This document shows, in pieces, positions 46,386 through 55,199 of a DNA stretch of 64,000 nt. The notes under the pieces were generated by a model, which saw only the letters and a program-made list of their open reading frames with translations, was not told the origin of the DNA and searched no databases. Source of the stretch: Clostridium putrefaciens (lineage in GTDB: Bacteria > Bacillota > Clostridia > Clostridiales > Clostridiaceae); contig NZ_UFWZ01000001.1 in NCBI RefSeq assembly GCF_900461105.1, forward strand, positions 1,488,001 through 1,552,000, given 5' to 3'. The position numbers and the translations under genes were made by a program. The stretch's first letter is position 1; every line of letters begins with the position of its first letter.

Positions 46386-47728
46386 AAACTTGAGTTAAAT
46401 CCCTTTACATAGTAGAATTTATTTAATAATATTACTAATGTAAAGGGGATTTTTATAATTATGTATAACGAACTTTCAAATTCTTTTATAAGCATTTCAG
46501 ACCCAAGAGATAATAATTCAAAACATAAGCTTATTGATATACTAACAATAGCAACTTGTGCAATAATATGCGGAGCCGATACATGGACAGATATAGCTCA
46601 ATATGGCACATCAAAACAAGAGTGGTTTTCAACATTCTTAGAGCTTAATCATGGGATACCATCCCATGATACTTTTGGAAGAGTATTTTCTATTATTAAT
46701 CCAAAAGAATTTCAGGAAGCGTTTATTAAGTGGATCAAAGATATTTCTGATAAAGTTACTGGTGACGTAATTGCCATAGATGGCAAGACAGTTAGGCATT
46801 CCTTTGATACAAGTAACAATAAATCAGCTATTCATATGGTAAGTGCATGGTCAAATCAGTTGGGTTTAGTTTTAGGTCAGATAAAGGTTAATGATAAATC
46901 AAATGAAATAACAGCAATTCCAGAATTATTAGATAAGATAGATATAAATAAATCTATAGTAACAATTGATGCTATGGGTACTCAAAAAAATATAGCTAAA
47001 AAAATAATCAAAAAGGGCGGAGATTATGTTTTAGCTTTAAAAGGTAATCATAAAAACTTTTCCAACGATATAAAATACTTTTTTGAAGAAGAATCTAAGA
47101 ATAAATTTGCTGATGTTGAATATAGTTTTTTCAAGACTACTAACAAAGACCATGGCAGAATTGAAACACGTAAACATTACTTAATTAACGATTTAAACTG
47201 GCTTTCACAGAAGTCAGAGTGGAAAAACCTAAATAGTATAATTATGGTTGAATCTGAAAGAACCATAGGCGATAAAACATCTAAAGAAAGAAGATATTAT
47301 ATTTCGAGCTTAACAGAAAATGTTGAAAAAGTTGCTGATGCCATTAGAAAACATTGGGGAATAGAGAATAGCTTACATTGGATTTTAGATATTGCTTTTA
47401 GAGAAGATGATAGCCGAATAAGAATTGAAAATGCAGCTGAAAACTTTGCCATTTTAAGGCACATAGCTTTAAACTTATTAAAAAATGAAAAATCAGTAAA
47501 GATTGGTGTAAAAGCTAAAAGGCTCAAATCCGGTTGGGATAATGATTATTTAAAAAAGGTTTTAACTTCAATCCAATAGGAATATCGTTTTCATAAAGTT
47601 ATTACAGTTCTAATATCTTAAGTAAACGTTATATTAAACTTCTGTATTTTCAAGTGCAACAATATCCTTATACTACCAAAATATGATTAAGCTTTAGCTC
47701 ATTACAATATAAGGATGCAATTGCCCTG
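46368..47728 (+). mobile_element. ISAs1 family insertion sequence (1361 bp)
   Basis: Ends are inverted repeats CAGGGCAATTGCAT (46368-46381) and its complement (47715-47728), with the CAGGG start typical of ISAs1. No target duplication is seen: GTTCCTATC on the left and GTTCTTCCC on the right only partly match. The left side interrupts a transposase gene and the right side interrupts a different, opposite gene, so a deletion or rearrangement took place at this IS. Confidence 0.88.
46461..47579 (+). CDS. ISAs1 family transposase
   Basis: An intact 372-aa transposase. The N-terminal part (FISISDPRDNNSKHKLIDIL) is the DDE_Tnp_1-associated domain, and the catalytic region shows GDVIAIDGKTVRHSFD, IVTIDAMGTQKNIAKKI and HWGIENSLHWILDIAFREDD, the three acidic sites of ISAs1. 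The gene is rightward with an ATG that begins MYNELSN. Full length, so possibly active. Confidence 0.93.
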   Translation: MYNELSNSFISISDPRDNNSKHKLIDILTIATCAIICGADTWTDIAQYGTSKQEWFSTFLELNHGIPSHDTFGRVFSIINPKEFQEAFIKWIKDISDKVTGDVIAIDGKTVRHSFDTSNNKSAIHMVSAWSNQLGLVLGQIKVNDKSNEITAIPELLDKIDINKSIVTIDAMGTQKNIAKKIIKKGGDYVLALKGNHKNFSNDIKYFFEEESKNKFADVEYSFFKTTNKDHGRIETRKHYLINDLNWLSQKSEWKNLNSIIMVESERTIGDKTSKERRYYISSLTENVEKVADAIRKHWGIENSLHWILDIAFREDDSRIRIENAAENFAILRHIALNLLKNEKSVKIGVKAKRLKSGWDNDYLKKVLTSIQ

Positions 47729-47913
47729 GTTCTTCCCCCTGTTTCATTGTGCAATATCCACACAGCGAGCGATTTTTCTATTTCTTGGCCAATTGCTATT
47801 TTCTTTTCTACAAACTCAGTAAAAGCATTTCTATATTGATAACAATAAACATAATCAGGCAAATCATTCCATGTATCTAAAATCTTCTTGAATTTTTCCA
47901 TTAATTTATTCAT
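47668..47913 (-). pseudogene. Early phage-type gene truncated by ISAs1
   Basis: A leftward gene with a good AGGAGGT site before its ATG (47913). About 62 residues are native (MNKLMEKFKKILDTWNDLP to HNETGGRT); the rest (RAIASLYCNELKLNH) is read from inside the ISAs1 right end, so the true C-terminus is gone. No function is recognised; the charged helical sequence and its place downstream of the cro-like gene suggest a phage early protein. Confidence 0.6.
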
Positions 47914-47976
47914 TTATATTTACCTCCTAAGTTTTTAATAAGCTTGTACACCATTGAGGTGTATTTTTTTAAAGTT

Positions 47977-48045
47977 TTAACAAGCCTTATCCTTTATATT
48001 TAATGGCATAGTGAATATTCCTATATCTAATACTGTTTTTTTCAT
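47977..48045 (-). CDS. Micro-ORF, phage early region
   Basis: A 22-aa peptide (MKKTVLDIGIFTMPLNIKD) that begins directly after the preceding stop (TAAATG). No separate ribosome site; coupled translation would be needed. Low certainty. Confidence 0.3.
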   Translation of the reverse strand: MKKTVLDIGIFTMPLNIKDKAC

Positions 48046-48126
48046 TTATTCTTTTAACTGTTCTTTAGTATAAATGCCATAACGGTTATTCAAAACCTCC
48101 CAAAGTTTTTCAATTTCTTCACTCAT
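48046..48126 (-). CDS. Micro-ORF, phage early region
   Basis: A 26-aa peptide (MSEEIEKLWEVLNNRYGIY) whose ATG overlaps the end of the previous ORF by 8 nt. The NNRYGIYTKEQL pattern looks like conserved small phage proteins. Coupled translation is likely. Confidence 0.4.
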   Translation of the reverse strand: MSEEIEKLWEVLNNRYGIYTKEQLKE

Positions 48127-48190
48127 TTTCAACACCATTTTTCTTTAATTGTTCCAGGAGTTCGTTAAACCTTTTTTGGTTTTCAGACAT
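48119..48190 (-). CDS. Micro-ORF after the cro-like gene
   Basis: A 23-aa peptide (MSENQKRFNELLEQLKKNG). A strong AGGAGGT site inside the end of the cro-like gene lies 7 nt before its ATG, and the genes overlap by 8 nt. Confidence 0.45.
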   Translation of the reverse strand: MSENQKRFNELLEQLKKNGVENE

Positions 48191-48392
48191 TAATTTTACC
48201 TCCTTCTGATATTATTAAGCTAAGTTCTTCTATATCTTTGCTATAAACTTCACTTAACTTCTCAAGTTTGAGCTTGCTTATCTTGTATTTTCCTTTTTCT
48301 AAGTTATTTAATTGAACTCTACTTATACCTAAAATTTCGGCCACCTTACAAGCTTTTAGGCCACTTTCTATCCGTAAATCTTTAAGTGTCAC
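48183..48392 (-). CDS. Cro/C1-type regulator (Cro-like, leftward)
   Basis: A 69-aa helix-turn-helix protein: GLKACKVAEILGISRVQLNNLEKGKYKISK fills most of it. The start is GTG 48392 with AAGGAGG 9 nt upstream. It is divergent from the 130-aa repressor-like gene at 48614, with operator-like palindromes between them, the layout of a temperate phage switch in which this gene is the early (Cro) side. The micro-ORFs and the truncated gene to the left follow it in the same direction. Confidence 0.82.
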   Translation of the reverse strand: MTLKDLRIESGLKACKVAEILGISRVQLNNLEKGKYKISKLKLEKLSEVYSKDIEELSLIISEGGKINV

Positions 48393-48424
48393 GGCTTATC
48401 ACCTCCTTGACATTACAGTAATAC

Positions 48425-48576
48425 AACTTTTCTAATTTGTAAAGTTGGGAAAACTGTTATAATTAAGAATTAAATCTACATTCCTATAAATATATACAGT
48501 TTACATCCATTATTAATATTTTCACTTTTGTTAACCTTTTCTTTTAGCTTTACAAAATTGTAAAGTTTGATATAAT
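48425..48576. promoter_or_regulatory. Divergent switch region with two operator-like palindromes
   Basis: Left operator: AACTTT (48425-48430) and AAAGTT (48441-48446) about a TCTAATTTGT centre. Right operator: CTTTACA-AAAT-TGTAAAG (48548-48565). The right one overlaps the -35 TTTACA (48549-48554) of a promoter whose -10 is TATAAT (48571-48576), reading towards the repressor. The shared half-site ACTTTACA/TGTAAAGT suggests the same protein binds both. Confidence 0.65.
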
Positions 48577-48613
48577 GAATATGTAGAAAATAAAAGGCGG
48601 AGGAATAGGAATT

Positions 48614-49006
48614 ATGTTTAATGAAAGATTGAAAGAATATAGAAAAGGTAAAAATCTACTAAAGGTAGAGTTTGCAAAAAAACTTGAAGTAAGCGAGAGT
48701 TATTACAATATGATTGAAAATGGGAAAAGAAATCCAAGCAAGGCATTTACAGAGAAATTAGTATGTGAAAGTGGTAAGCCTGAAGAGTATTGGATATATG
48801 GCATAGATGAGAAAGAATATATAAAAGTTAGAGATGATTTAAAATGTGTTAAAAAGGCTCTTGAGCAAATAATAGATTTGGGCCTGGTAAAGGATGTTGA
48901 TAAATTATTTAATGGGAATTATACAGAAGGAACTCTTGAAGAATTGTTAATAGTTGCATTAAAAGCTGATATTGAATGTTTACTAGAAAAAAGAAAAGGA
49001 AAATAA
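48614..49006 (+). CDS. XRE-family repressor (CI-like)
   Basis: A 130-aa protein with an N-terminal helix-turn-helix (EFAKKLEVSESYYNMIENGKRNPS) followed by a helical region of unknown type from about residue 60, which probably makes dimers. It has no peptidase domain, so it is not cleaved like lambda CI. The ATG is in GGCGGAGGAATAGG. It lies beside the integrase, as in many temperate Firmicute phages. The operator overlapping its promoter suggests autoregulation. Confidence 0.8.
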   Translation: MFNERLKEYRKGKNLLKVEFAKKLEVSESYYNMIENGKRNPSKAFTEKLVCESGKPEEYWIYGIDEKEYIKVRDDLKCVKKALEQIIDLGLVKDVDKLFNGNYTEGTLEELLIVALKADIECLLEKRKGK

Positions 49007-50267
49007 AATTCAGGAGGTTTTCTATGAGTAATAAAGTTGCCATTTATGTGAGTGTTTCTACTCACTATCAAATTGACAAAGATTCATTGCCACTCCAAAG
49101 GCAAGATCTTATCAATTATGCTATGTATGTACTTAATACAAATGAATATGAGATATTTGAAGATGTTGGCTATTCTGGCAAGAATACAGATAGACCTGCT
49201 TTCCAAGATATGTTGTCTAAGATTAAAAATGGTGAGTTTTCTCATTTGTTAGTTTGGAAATTTGACAGAACATCCCGTAACTTAATAGATTTTTGTGATA
49301 TGTATGAGGATTTAAAAAAATGCAACTGTACCTTTATAAGCAAAAATGAGCAATTTGATACCAGCTCCGCCATGGGTGAAGCTATGTTGAAAATCATACT
49401 AGTTTTTGCAGAACTTGAAATAAAACTAACTGGAGAGAGAGTTACGGCTGTAATGTTAGATAGGGCTACAAGAGGGCCTTGGAATGGGACACCAGTTCCT
49501 TTGAACTATAAATGGGATAAAGAAAAGAAATTTCCTGCTATAGATGAAGATGAAAGGACTACTATTGAGTTAATTTTTAATAAGTATTTAGAAGCTAAGT
49601 CTACTACAGCAATGAGGTCATTATTAAATGCCAACGATATAAAAATCAAATGCGGAGGTACATGGACCACAAAAATAATATCGGATATAATACGCAATCC
49701 TTTTTACAAGGGCACCTATAGATATAATTACCGCAAACCTGGGCGTGGTAAAAATGAAAATGAATGGGTACTTATAAACGATAACCATACAGGACTTGTA
49801 TCTATAGAATTATGAGAGAAATGTAATAAAATTATGGATACAAATGCACAAAAGAATAATGCTGCAGTGTTTAGATTTAATGGCAAGGTTTATGTATTTG
49901 CTGGAATTTTAGAGTGTGGAGAATGCAATAATAATTTATATACCAAACAGGATAAACCTAATATGGATGGATTTATACCTTCTTTATATGTTTGCTCTGG
50001 AAGGTATAATCAGCTTGGTTGTAATCAAAAAACTATTAGCGATAATTATATAGGTACCTTTGTATTTAATTTTATATCTAACATCCTGGTAGTCCAAAAT
50101 AAAATAAATAAGTTAGATACTTCAACTCTAGAAAAATCTTTAATTAAAGGAGAAATATTTAAAAATATTGTAGGAATTGAAAATATATGGTCTATGCAAA
50201 ATATAACTTATTCTAAAAATATATTAAAAACTACAAGTGTAGAAAGTAAAGATGATTCAATGGAAAT

Positions 50268-51874
50268 CAGAGATTTCGCATTAAAATCCCAGTGAAAATT
50301 TTACTCTTACTGTAATTGTCACCTATTACATTCATTAAGATATATGGGAATGCAACACAAAGATAGGTCGCAAAATGCCTATAAATTCCCCCTCCCCAAA
50401 GTATCTTCAAAATTAATTTACAATTATTAAACTAGTTAAGTAGTATCGAAGATAGGATTTATCCAATCTTGTACTAATAGCATCTCATCCCTTAAATCCT
50501 CAATTATATTTATTTGCAACATCCTTTTTCTTCTAAACCCTCTAATGCACCGAAAAAAATATAATTGCATTAAGTTAAAGGCTATTACTATAAACATAAG
50601 CACTGTTTCTACACCTGTAGGGCTATGAAGAAAGCAATGATCTAAATGCCACTCCGTTTTTAACTGATGAAACGCATTATTTTCAATATCCCATCTTTTA
50701 TGCATTATCTTCCACAAAGTTTCTACTGAAGTAAATTTGTCTGTAGTTATAATCCATGATTCTTTGATTTCTACTTTATCTTTTTTATGTACTTCTTCTA
50801 TAAACTTTATAAATCTTACTTTTATCTCTGAATTAGACATTTCAAAATTATCTTCATCCCAGGCTTTTATTTTTATATAGTTGTTACTTTTTCTATTCAC
50901 AACCCACTTTTTATTTGGCTCCCTGCACTTGAATAAAGCTAATGCATCTTTGACAATATGAAGTCTTTCATCTTTAACTCGTACTACTGCATTCATTCCA
51001 ATTGATAGCACTTCTTTAATCCAAGTGGATTTACAATATAGAGCGTCAGCGACTATGATATCTGCAAAATGATGAAATTCTTTATATAGCCTATTGATTA
51101 GGCGTTTCCCTCCGGTAGTTTCACCTTCATCCTTATTTGATCCATCTGTTTTAGGTTCAAGCATTTCCTGTCCTAAAATAAGGTTCGGATCAGAGCCTAC
51201 AGTTGAACATACTACTGACCTGTGAAAATAATGAGTAACTCCACCATTGTGAACTCGGCTAAGACATTTATCACAACACTTTTTGGTGCTTTCAAATAAT
51301 TCTACACCATCTATTGCCACTACCTTTAAACCATCCATAGTACTAGCTCTAAAGACTTTATTTTTTACCGCAGTTTTTATTATTTGATTGTGCATATTAT
51401 TTAAACCTTCTAAGTCAAAGTCGCTTAATGAGCGCCTAACGGTATCAATACGTGGCACTTTAGTTTTCTTAGGTAGCAACTTTTTAAATTTATTTTTTTC
51501 AAGTAAGTGTTCTAATCTATTGAAACTTCTTATTTGAAGTATAAACCCAAATAATACCACAAAGGAGATTGTTGAAACTTTTGCAGAAAATTTTATTCTT
51601 TTATCCTTTAAGGTATTGATTTTTTTGCCTATATGATATACCTTATTAATATAGGTGAGCATTTGTTTTAAATAATTTGTGTTCATTTTATCAGCATCCT
51701 TTTATTTTAAGTTTCTAGTTAAAACTATTATAAAAAGGATGCTTTTATTATGCAAGTTTTTCCCTTATAAATTCCAGCAAAAATCGGAATTAATAACGAT
51801 TTTCTTAATTTGATACAAATCATTATAAATCAACGGGCTATCGCCCTAAAAACTTTTCAAGTGCTAAACTTCTG
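50268..51874 (-). mobile_element. IS4-superfamily element in the integrase gene (1607 bp)
   Basis: A 9-bp direct repeat AATGGAAAT flanks it (50259-50267 and 51875-51883). The ends read inward as CAGAGATTTCGCATT and CAGAAGTTTAGCACT, an imperfect inverted repeat. Excision restores the integrase frame (SMEIEIIKKEK), which confirms the edges. Confidence 0.9.
50436..51686 (-). CDS. IS4-superfamily transposase
   Basis: A 416-aa DDE transposase, intact. Catalytic regions visible: VVAIDGVELFES (first Asp), IIVADALYC (second Asp) and WKIMHKRWDIENNAFHQLK (Glu region, RWxIEN). A CCDKCLSRVHNGG segment near residue 137 may bind metal. The exact IS family is not certain. Transcribed against the integrase. 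Confidence 0.85.
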   Translation of the reverse strand: MNTNYLKQMLTYINKVYHIGKKINTLKDKRIKFSAKVSTISFVVLFGFILQIRSFNRLEHLLEKNKFKKLLPKKTKVPRIDTVRRSLSDFDLEGLNNMHNQIIKTAVKNKVFRASTMDGLKVVAIDGVELFESTKKCCDKCLSRVHNGGVTHYFHRSVVCSTVGSDPNLILGQEMLEPKTDGSNKDEGETTGGKRLINRLYKEFHHFADIIVADALYCKSTWIKEVLSIGMNAVVRVKDERLHIVKDALALFKCREPNKKWVVNRKSNNYIKIKAWDEDNFEMSNSEIKVRFIKFIEEVHKKDKVEIKESWIITTDKFTSVETLWKIMHKRWDIENNAFHQLKTEWHLDHCFLHSPTGVETVLMFIVIAFNLMQLYFFRCIRGFRRKRMLQINIIEDLRDEMLLVQDWINPIFDTT

Positions 51875-52205
51875 AATGGAAATAGAGATTATAAAAAAAG
51901 AGAAAGCTAAATATGAAAGAGCTCTAGAAAGATTAGAAAGCTTATATTTATTTGACGATGAAGCTATAAGCGAAAAAGATTATATTGTTAAAAAGAATAA
52001 AATATATGATCAACTTAATGAAATAAATGGAAAATTTGAGGAATTAAGTAGCTATAGCAATGTATCAGAATTAAATTTAATGAAAGAAATTTCTAGCTTT
52101 ATGCTCTCAAAAGAATTGTTAAATTATGAATATATAAATTATAAAAACTTAGTACTAAATACCGGAAGAGGGATATCAAAAGAATTTGTAACCACAATAA
52201 TTTAA

Positions 52206-52546
52206 AAAATAACAATTGTACAACCAAAAGTTTCTATATAATATTTCATTATTTCTTCTACTCCTCATTATACTATTTTCAAAAATATTGTTTTCAATAA
52301 TACGAAAATATCATTTTACTATATTATATATAACTTCATAGCTTTTTTGAAGTTATATTTTGTATATTGCCTTATATATATTCATAATTTAATAATAAAT
52401 GGTGTGAAAAAGTTCTTAGTTAATTAAGATTTGTTGAAATAATTGAAAGATTTAAATAAATGGTCCCTAAGAATATAATAAAAGAGGAAAAGTAATTGCC
52501 TTGTAGAACTATATAAGTGGACGTAATATATTTTGGAGGTGCTTTT
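52206..52546. other. Intergenic region at the right edge of the prophage
   Basis: No gene is seen in these 341 bp, which are very AT-rich. One hairpin is present, ATATAACTTCA (52328-52338) with TGAAGTTATAT (52348-52358), followed by T-rich sequence; it may end the integrase transcript. The prophage right attachment site should lie between here and the end of the integrase, but serine-integrase cores are too short to recognise by eye. Confidence 0.5.
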
Positions 52547-53734
52547 ATGAATATTCAATTCTCAGATAGAATGGGCGAAATTAAAGCTTCAGCAATCAGA
52601 GAGCTATTAAAACTAACACAACAACCAGAAATAATATCTTTTGCTGGGGGATTACCTGCGCCTGAGTTATTTCCTTTAGAAAATATGGAGAAGATAGCTT
52701 CAAAGGTTATAAAAGAGCAAGGTAAGGCTGCACTACAATATAGTACTACTGAAGGATTTAATCCTTTAAGAGAAGTTATAATTGAACAAAGGTTAAAACC
52801 AGCTGGTATAAATGCCACTTTAGATAACATTATGGTTTGTAGTGGTTCTCAGCAAGCTTTAGAATTCTCTGCCAAGTTATTTGTTAATGAAGGAGATGTA
52901 ATCCTTTGCGAAAGCCCTACCTATTTAGGGGCAATAAATGCATTTAGAGCTTATAAGCCTAGATTTGTAGAGATACCTATGGATGATAATGGAATGATTA
53001 TTGAAGAGCTTGAAAAGGCGTTAAAAGAGAATGAGAACGTTAAATTCATCTATACTATACCTGATTTCCAAAATCCAACAGGTAGAACTATGAGTATAGA
53101 AAGAAGAAAGAGACTTGCTAAGATAGGTGCAGAATATAATATACCAGTACTTGAAGATAGTCCTTATGGTGAATTAATATTTGATGGAGAGGTTTATCCT
53201 AGCATTAAAAGTTTTGATGAGGACGGATTTGTAATTCAACTTGGAACATATTCAAAAACTTTTTGCCCAGGACTTAGAATTGGTTGGATATGTGCACATG
53301 AGGATATAATACAAAAGTATGTAACTATAAAACAAGGAGCAGACCTTCAGTCTAGTACATTAGACCAAAGAATAGTAGCTGCTTATATGGAAGAATATAA
53401 TTTAGATGAGCATATAAAGACCATAATAGAAGTTTATAGAAGACGTAGAGATGTTATGATTAACACTATGAAAGATACCTTCCCAAAAGAAATAAAGTTT
53501 ACAAATTCTAAGGGAGGACTATTTACTTGGGTAGAATTAAGAGAAGATCTAGATGCAGCTAAGATACTAGAAGAGGCATTGAAATTACAAGTAGCATTTG
53601 TACCAGGAGCATCATTTTTCCCTAATGGAGGAAATAAAAATTACTTTAGATTAAACTATTCAAATATGTCTGAAGAAAGAATTAAAGAAGGTATAGAAAA
53701 GCTTGCAGAAGTTCTAAAAAGATATTACAATTAA
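52547..53734 (+). CDS. PLP-dependent aminotransferase (2-aminoadipate/aromatic type)
   Basis: A 395-aa fold-type I aminotransferase. Seen: the N-terminal ISFAGGLPAPELFPLE characteristic of the LysN/MocR-like group, TIPDFQNPTGRTMS, and the cofactor lysine in LGTYSKTFCPGLRIGW. It has no winged-helix domain, so it is the enzyme and not a MocR regulator. Start ATG 52547 follows TTGGAGGTG. Its amino-acid substrate is unknown. A terminator separates it from a second aminotransferase 100 bp downstream. Confidence 0.88.
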   Translation: MNIQFSDRMGEIKASAIRELLKLTQQPEIISFAGGLPAPELFPLENMEKIASKVIKEQGKAALQYSTTEGFNPLREVIIEQRLKPAGINATLDNIMVCSGSQQALEFSAKLFVNEGDVILCESPTYLGAINAFRAYKPRFVEIPMDDNGMIIEELEKALKENENVKFIYTIPDFQNPTGRTMSIERRKRLAKIGAEYNIPVLEDSPYGELIFDGEVYPSIKSFDEDGFVIQLGTYSKTFCPGLRIGWICAHEDIIQKYVTIKQGADLQSSTLDQRIVAAYMEEYNLDEHIKTIIEVYRRRRDVMINTMKDTFPKEIKFTNSKGGLFTWVELREDLDAAKILEEALKLQVAFVPGASFFPNGGNKNYFRLNYSNMSEERIKEGIEKLAEVLKRYYN

Positions 53735-53759
53735 TTCATAGTAATTTATAATAATTTAT

Positions 53760-53796
53760 AGGCCTTTCCTGTAGATTAGATTTATAGGAAAGGCCT
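53760..53796 (+). terminator. Terminator between the two aminotransferases
   Basis: AGGCCTTTCCT (53760-53770) pairs with AGGAAAGGCCT (53786-53796), followed by a short T-run. Confidence 0.75.
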
Positions 53797-53837
53797 CTTT
53801 AATTAAATAATTTTCTAATTTAAAGGGAGGTTATTAT

Positions 53838-55031
53838 ATGATATTTTCTGAAAGAATTAAGTCAATGCAATTTTCGCCTATCCGAAAGCTTATGCCCTAT
53901 GCAAATGATGCTGTACTTAAAGGTAAGAAGGTATTTCGTTTAAATATCGGCCAGCCAGATATAGAAACACCAGAATTATTTTTCAAATCTATTGCAAATT
54001 TCAAAGAAACGGTACTAAAATATACTAACTCTCAAGGAATGGACATATTAATTGATAGTTTTATTAAGTATTATAAAGAGTGGGATATAAACTTTGAAAA
54101 AGATGAAATACTAATAACTAATGGTGGCAGCGAGGCTCTATTATTTGCTATGATGGCAATATGTGATATTGATGATGAAATTATAATCCCAGAGCCATTT
54201 TATACTAATTATAATGGATTTAGTGAAGCTGCAGGAGTTAAAGTAGTACCTTTTTTAACTAAAGCAGAAGATGGATTTCATCTACCTAAAAAAGAGGAAA
54301 TACTAAAGAAAATAACACCTAAAACTAAAGCTATATTAATATCAAATCCAGGTAATCCTACAGGGGTTGTTTATACCTATTATGAGATAAGAATGTTATC
54401 TGATATAGCTAAGGAGAGGGATATATACTTAATTGCTGATGAGGTTTATAGAGAATTTATATATGATAATCTTAAATACACTTCTGCACTATATATGACT
54501 GATATTTTAGATAGGGTTATCTTAATAGATAGTATCTCTAAAAGATATAGTGCTTGTGGTGCTAGAATTGGGTTAGTAGCGTCTAAAAATAAGGAGCTTA
54601 TAAATCAGATCCTTAAATTATGTCAATCAAGGCTTTGTGTTCCAACCTTAGAGCAGGTCGGTGCAGCTAGTTTGATTAATACTCCTAAAGAGTACTTTTC
54701 AAGAGTTACAAAAGAGTATGAAAATAGAAGAAATATACTATATGATAATCTAAGTGTTATACCAGGTGTGATTTGTGAGAAACCAACAGGAGCTTTTTAT
54801 GTAATTGTAAAACTTCCTATTGAAGATGCTGAACATTTTTCTAAATGGATGCTAACAGATTTCGAATATGATAATAAAACAGTAATGGTAGCTCCAGCAG
54901 AAGGCTTCTATGCAACGCCTTCACTTGGCAAAAATGAAATTAGAATATCTTATTGTATAAATTCTAATGAGCTAAAAGAAGCCATGATGATATTATCTAA
55001 AGGATTAGAAAAATATAAAAGTATTTTTTAA
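53838..55031 (+). CDS. PLP-dependent aminotransferase, class I/II
   Basis: A 397-aa enzyme. Seen: RLNIGQPDIETPELFF, the LISNPGNPTGVVYT substrate loop, and the cofactor lysine in IDSISKRYSACGARIG. It is clearly different in sequence from the gene before it and from the aspartate-type enzyme at 9996, so the window has three separate class I aminotransferases. The ATG follows AGGGAGG. The substrate is not assigned. A perfect terminator follows. Confidence 0.87.
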   Translation: MIFSERIKSMQFSPIRKLMPYANDAVLKGKKVFRLNIGQPDIETPELFFKSIANFKETVLKYTNSQGMDILIDSFIKYYKEWDINFEKDEILITNGGSEALLFAMMAICDIDDEIIIPEPFYTNYNGFSEAAGVKVVPFLTKAEDGFHLPKKEEILKKITPKTKAILISNPGNPTGVVYTYYEIRMLSDIAKERDIYLIADEVYREFIYDNLKYTSALYMTDILDRVILIDSISKRYSACGARIGLVASKNKELINQILKLCQSRLCVPTLEQVGAASLINTPKEYFSRVTKEYENRRNILYDNLSVIPGVICEKPTGAFYVIVKLPIEDAEHFSKWMLTDFEYDNKTVMVAPAEGFYATPSLGKNEIRISYCINSNELKEAMMILSKGLEKYKSIF

Positions 55032-55032
55032 T

Positions 55033-55060
55033 AAAAAGGAGGGTGTACACCCTCCTTTTT
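55033..55060. terminator. Perfect palindromic terminator
   Basis: AAAAAGGAGGGTGT (55033-55046) is followed immediately by its complement (55047-55060), with T-run. Confidence 0.75.
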
Positions 55061-55199
55061 ATTATCACTATAGTTTGACCAACTACTTTCGAAAAAGATA
55101 GTTAGTCAAAAAGTAACTTTGAAATGTTTTATTTTTCGTTAAAAACATTTCCATCTTTATCTTTTATTCCAGTTTCAAAAACAACTTCAAATTCTAAAT

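Larger units (their letters stand above)
49024..52205 (+). pseudogene. Large serine recombinase (phage integrase), disrupted
   Basis: Removing the IS at 50268-51874 and one 9-bp duplication gives a continuous frame of about 521 aa except for one TGA (49813-49815, where the family usually has Trp in IELWEKCN). Domains: resolvase (residues 1-150), recombinase (about 155-265), zinc ribbon (CGECNNNLYTK...CSGRYNQLGC), and a C-terminal coiled coil (KYERALERLESLYLFDDE). In the active-site motif YVSVSTHYQ the arginine normally present before VS is Ser10; the nucleophile Ser12 remains. ATG 49024 follows AGGAGG. Three lesions show that the prophage cannot integrate or excise by itself. Confidence 0.9.

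Noticed and set aside
46368-47728. Nine-base partial match (GTTCCTATC / GTTCTTCCC) as an ISAs1 target duplication
   Set aside because: Only 6 of 9 bases match, and the genes on the two sides are unrelated and opposite, so it is not a duplication of one site.
55081-55199. Peptide-like leftward frame (LDLEFEVVFETGIKDKDG) after the GNAT gene
   Set aside because: It has no start codon or binding site and begins right after a stop; too short to call even as a remnant.
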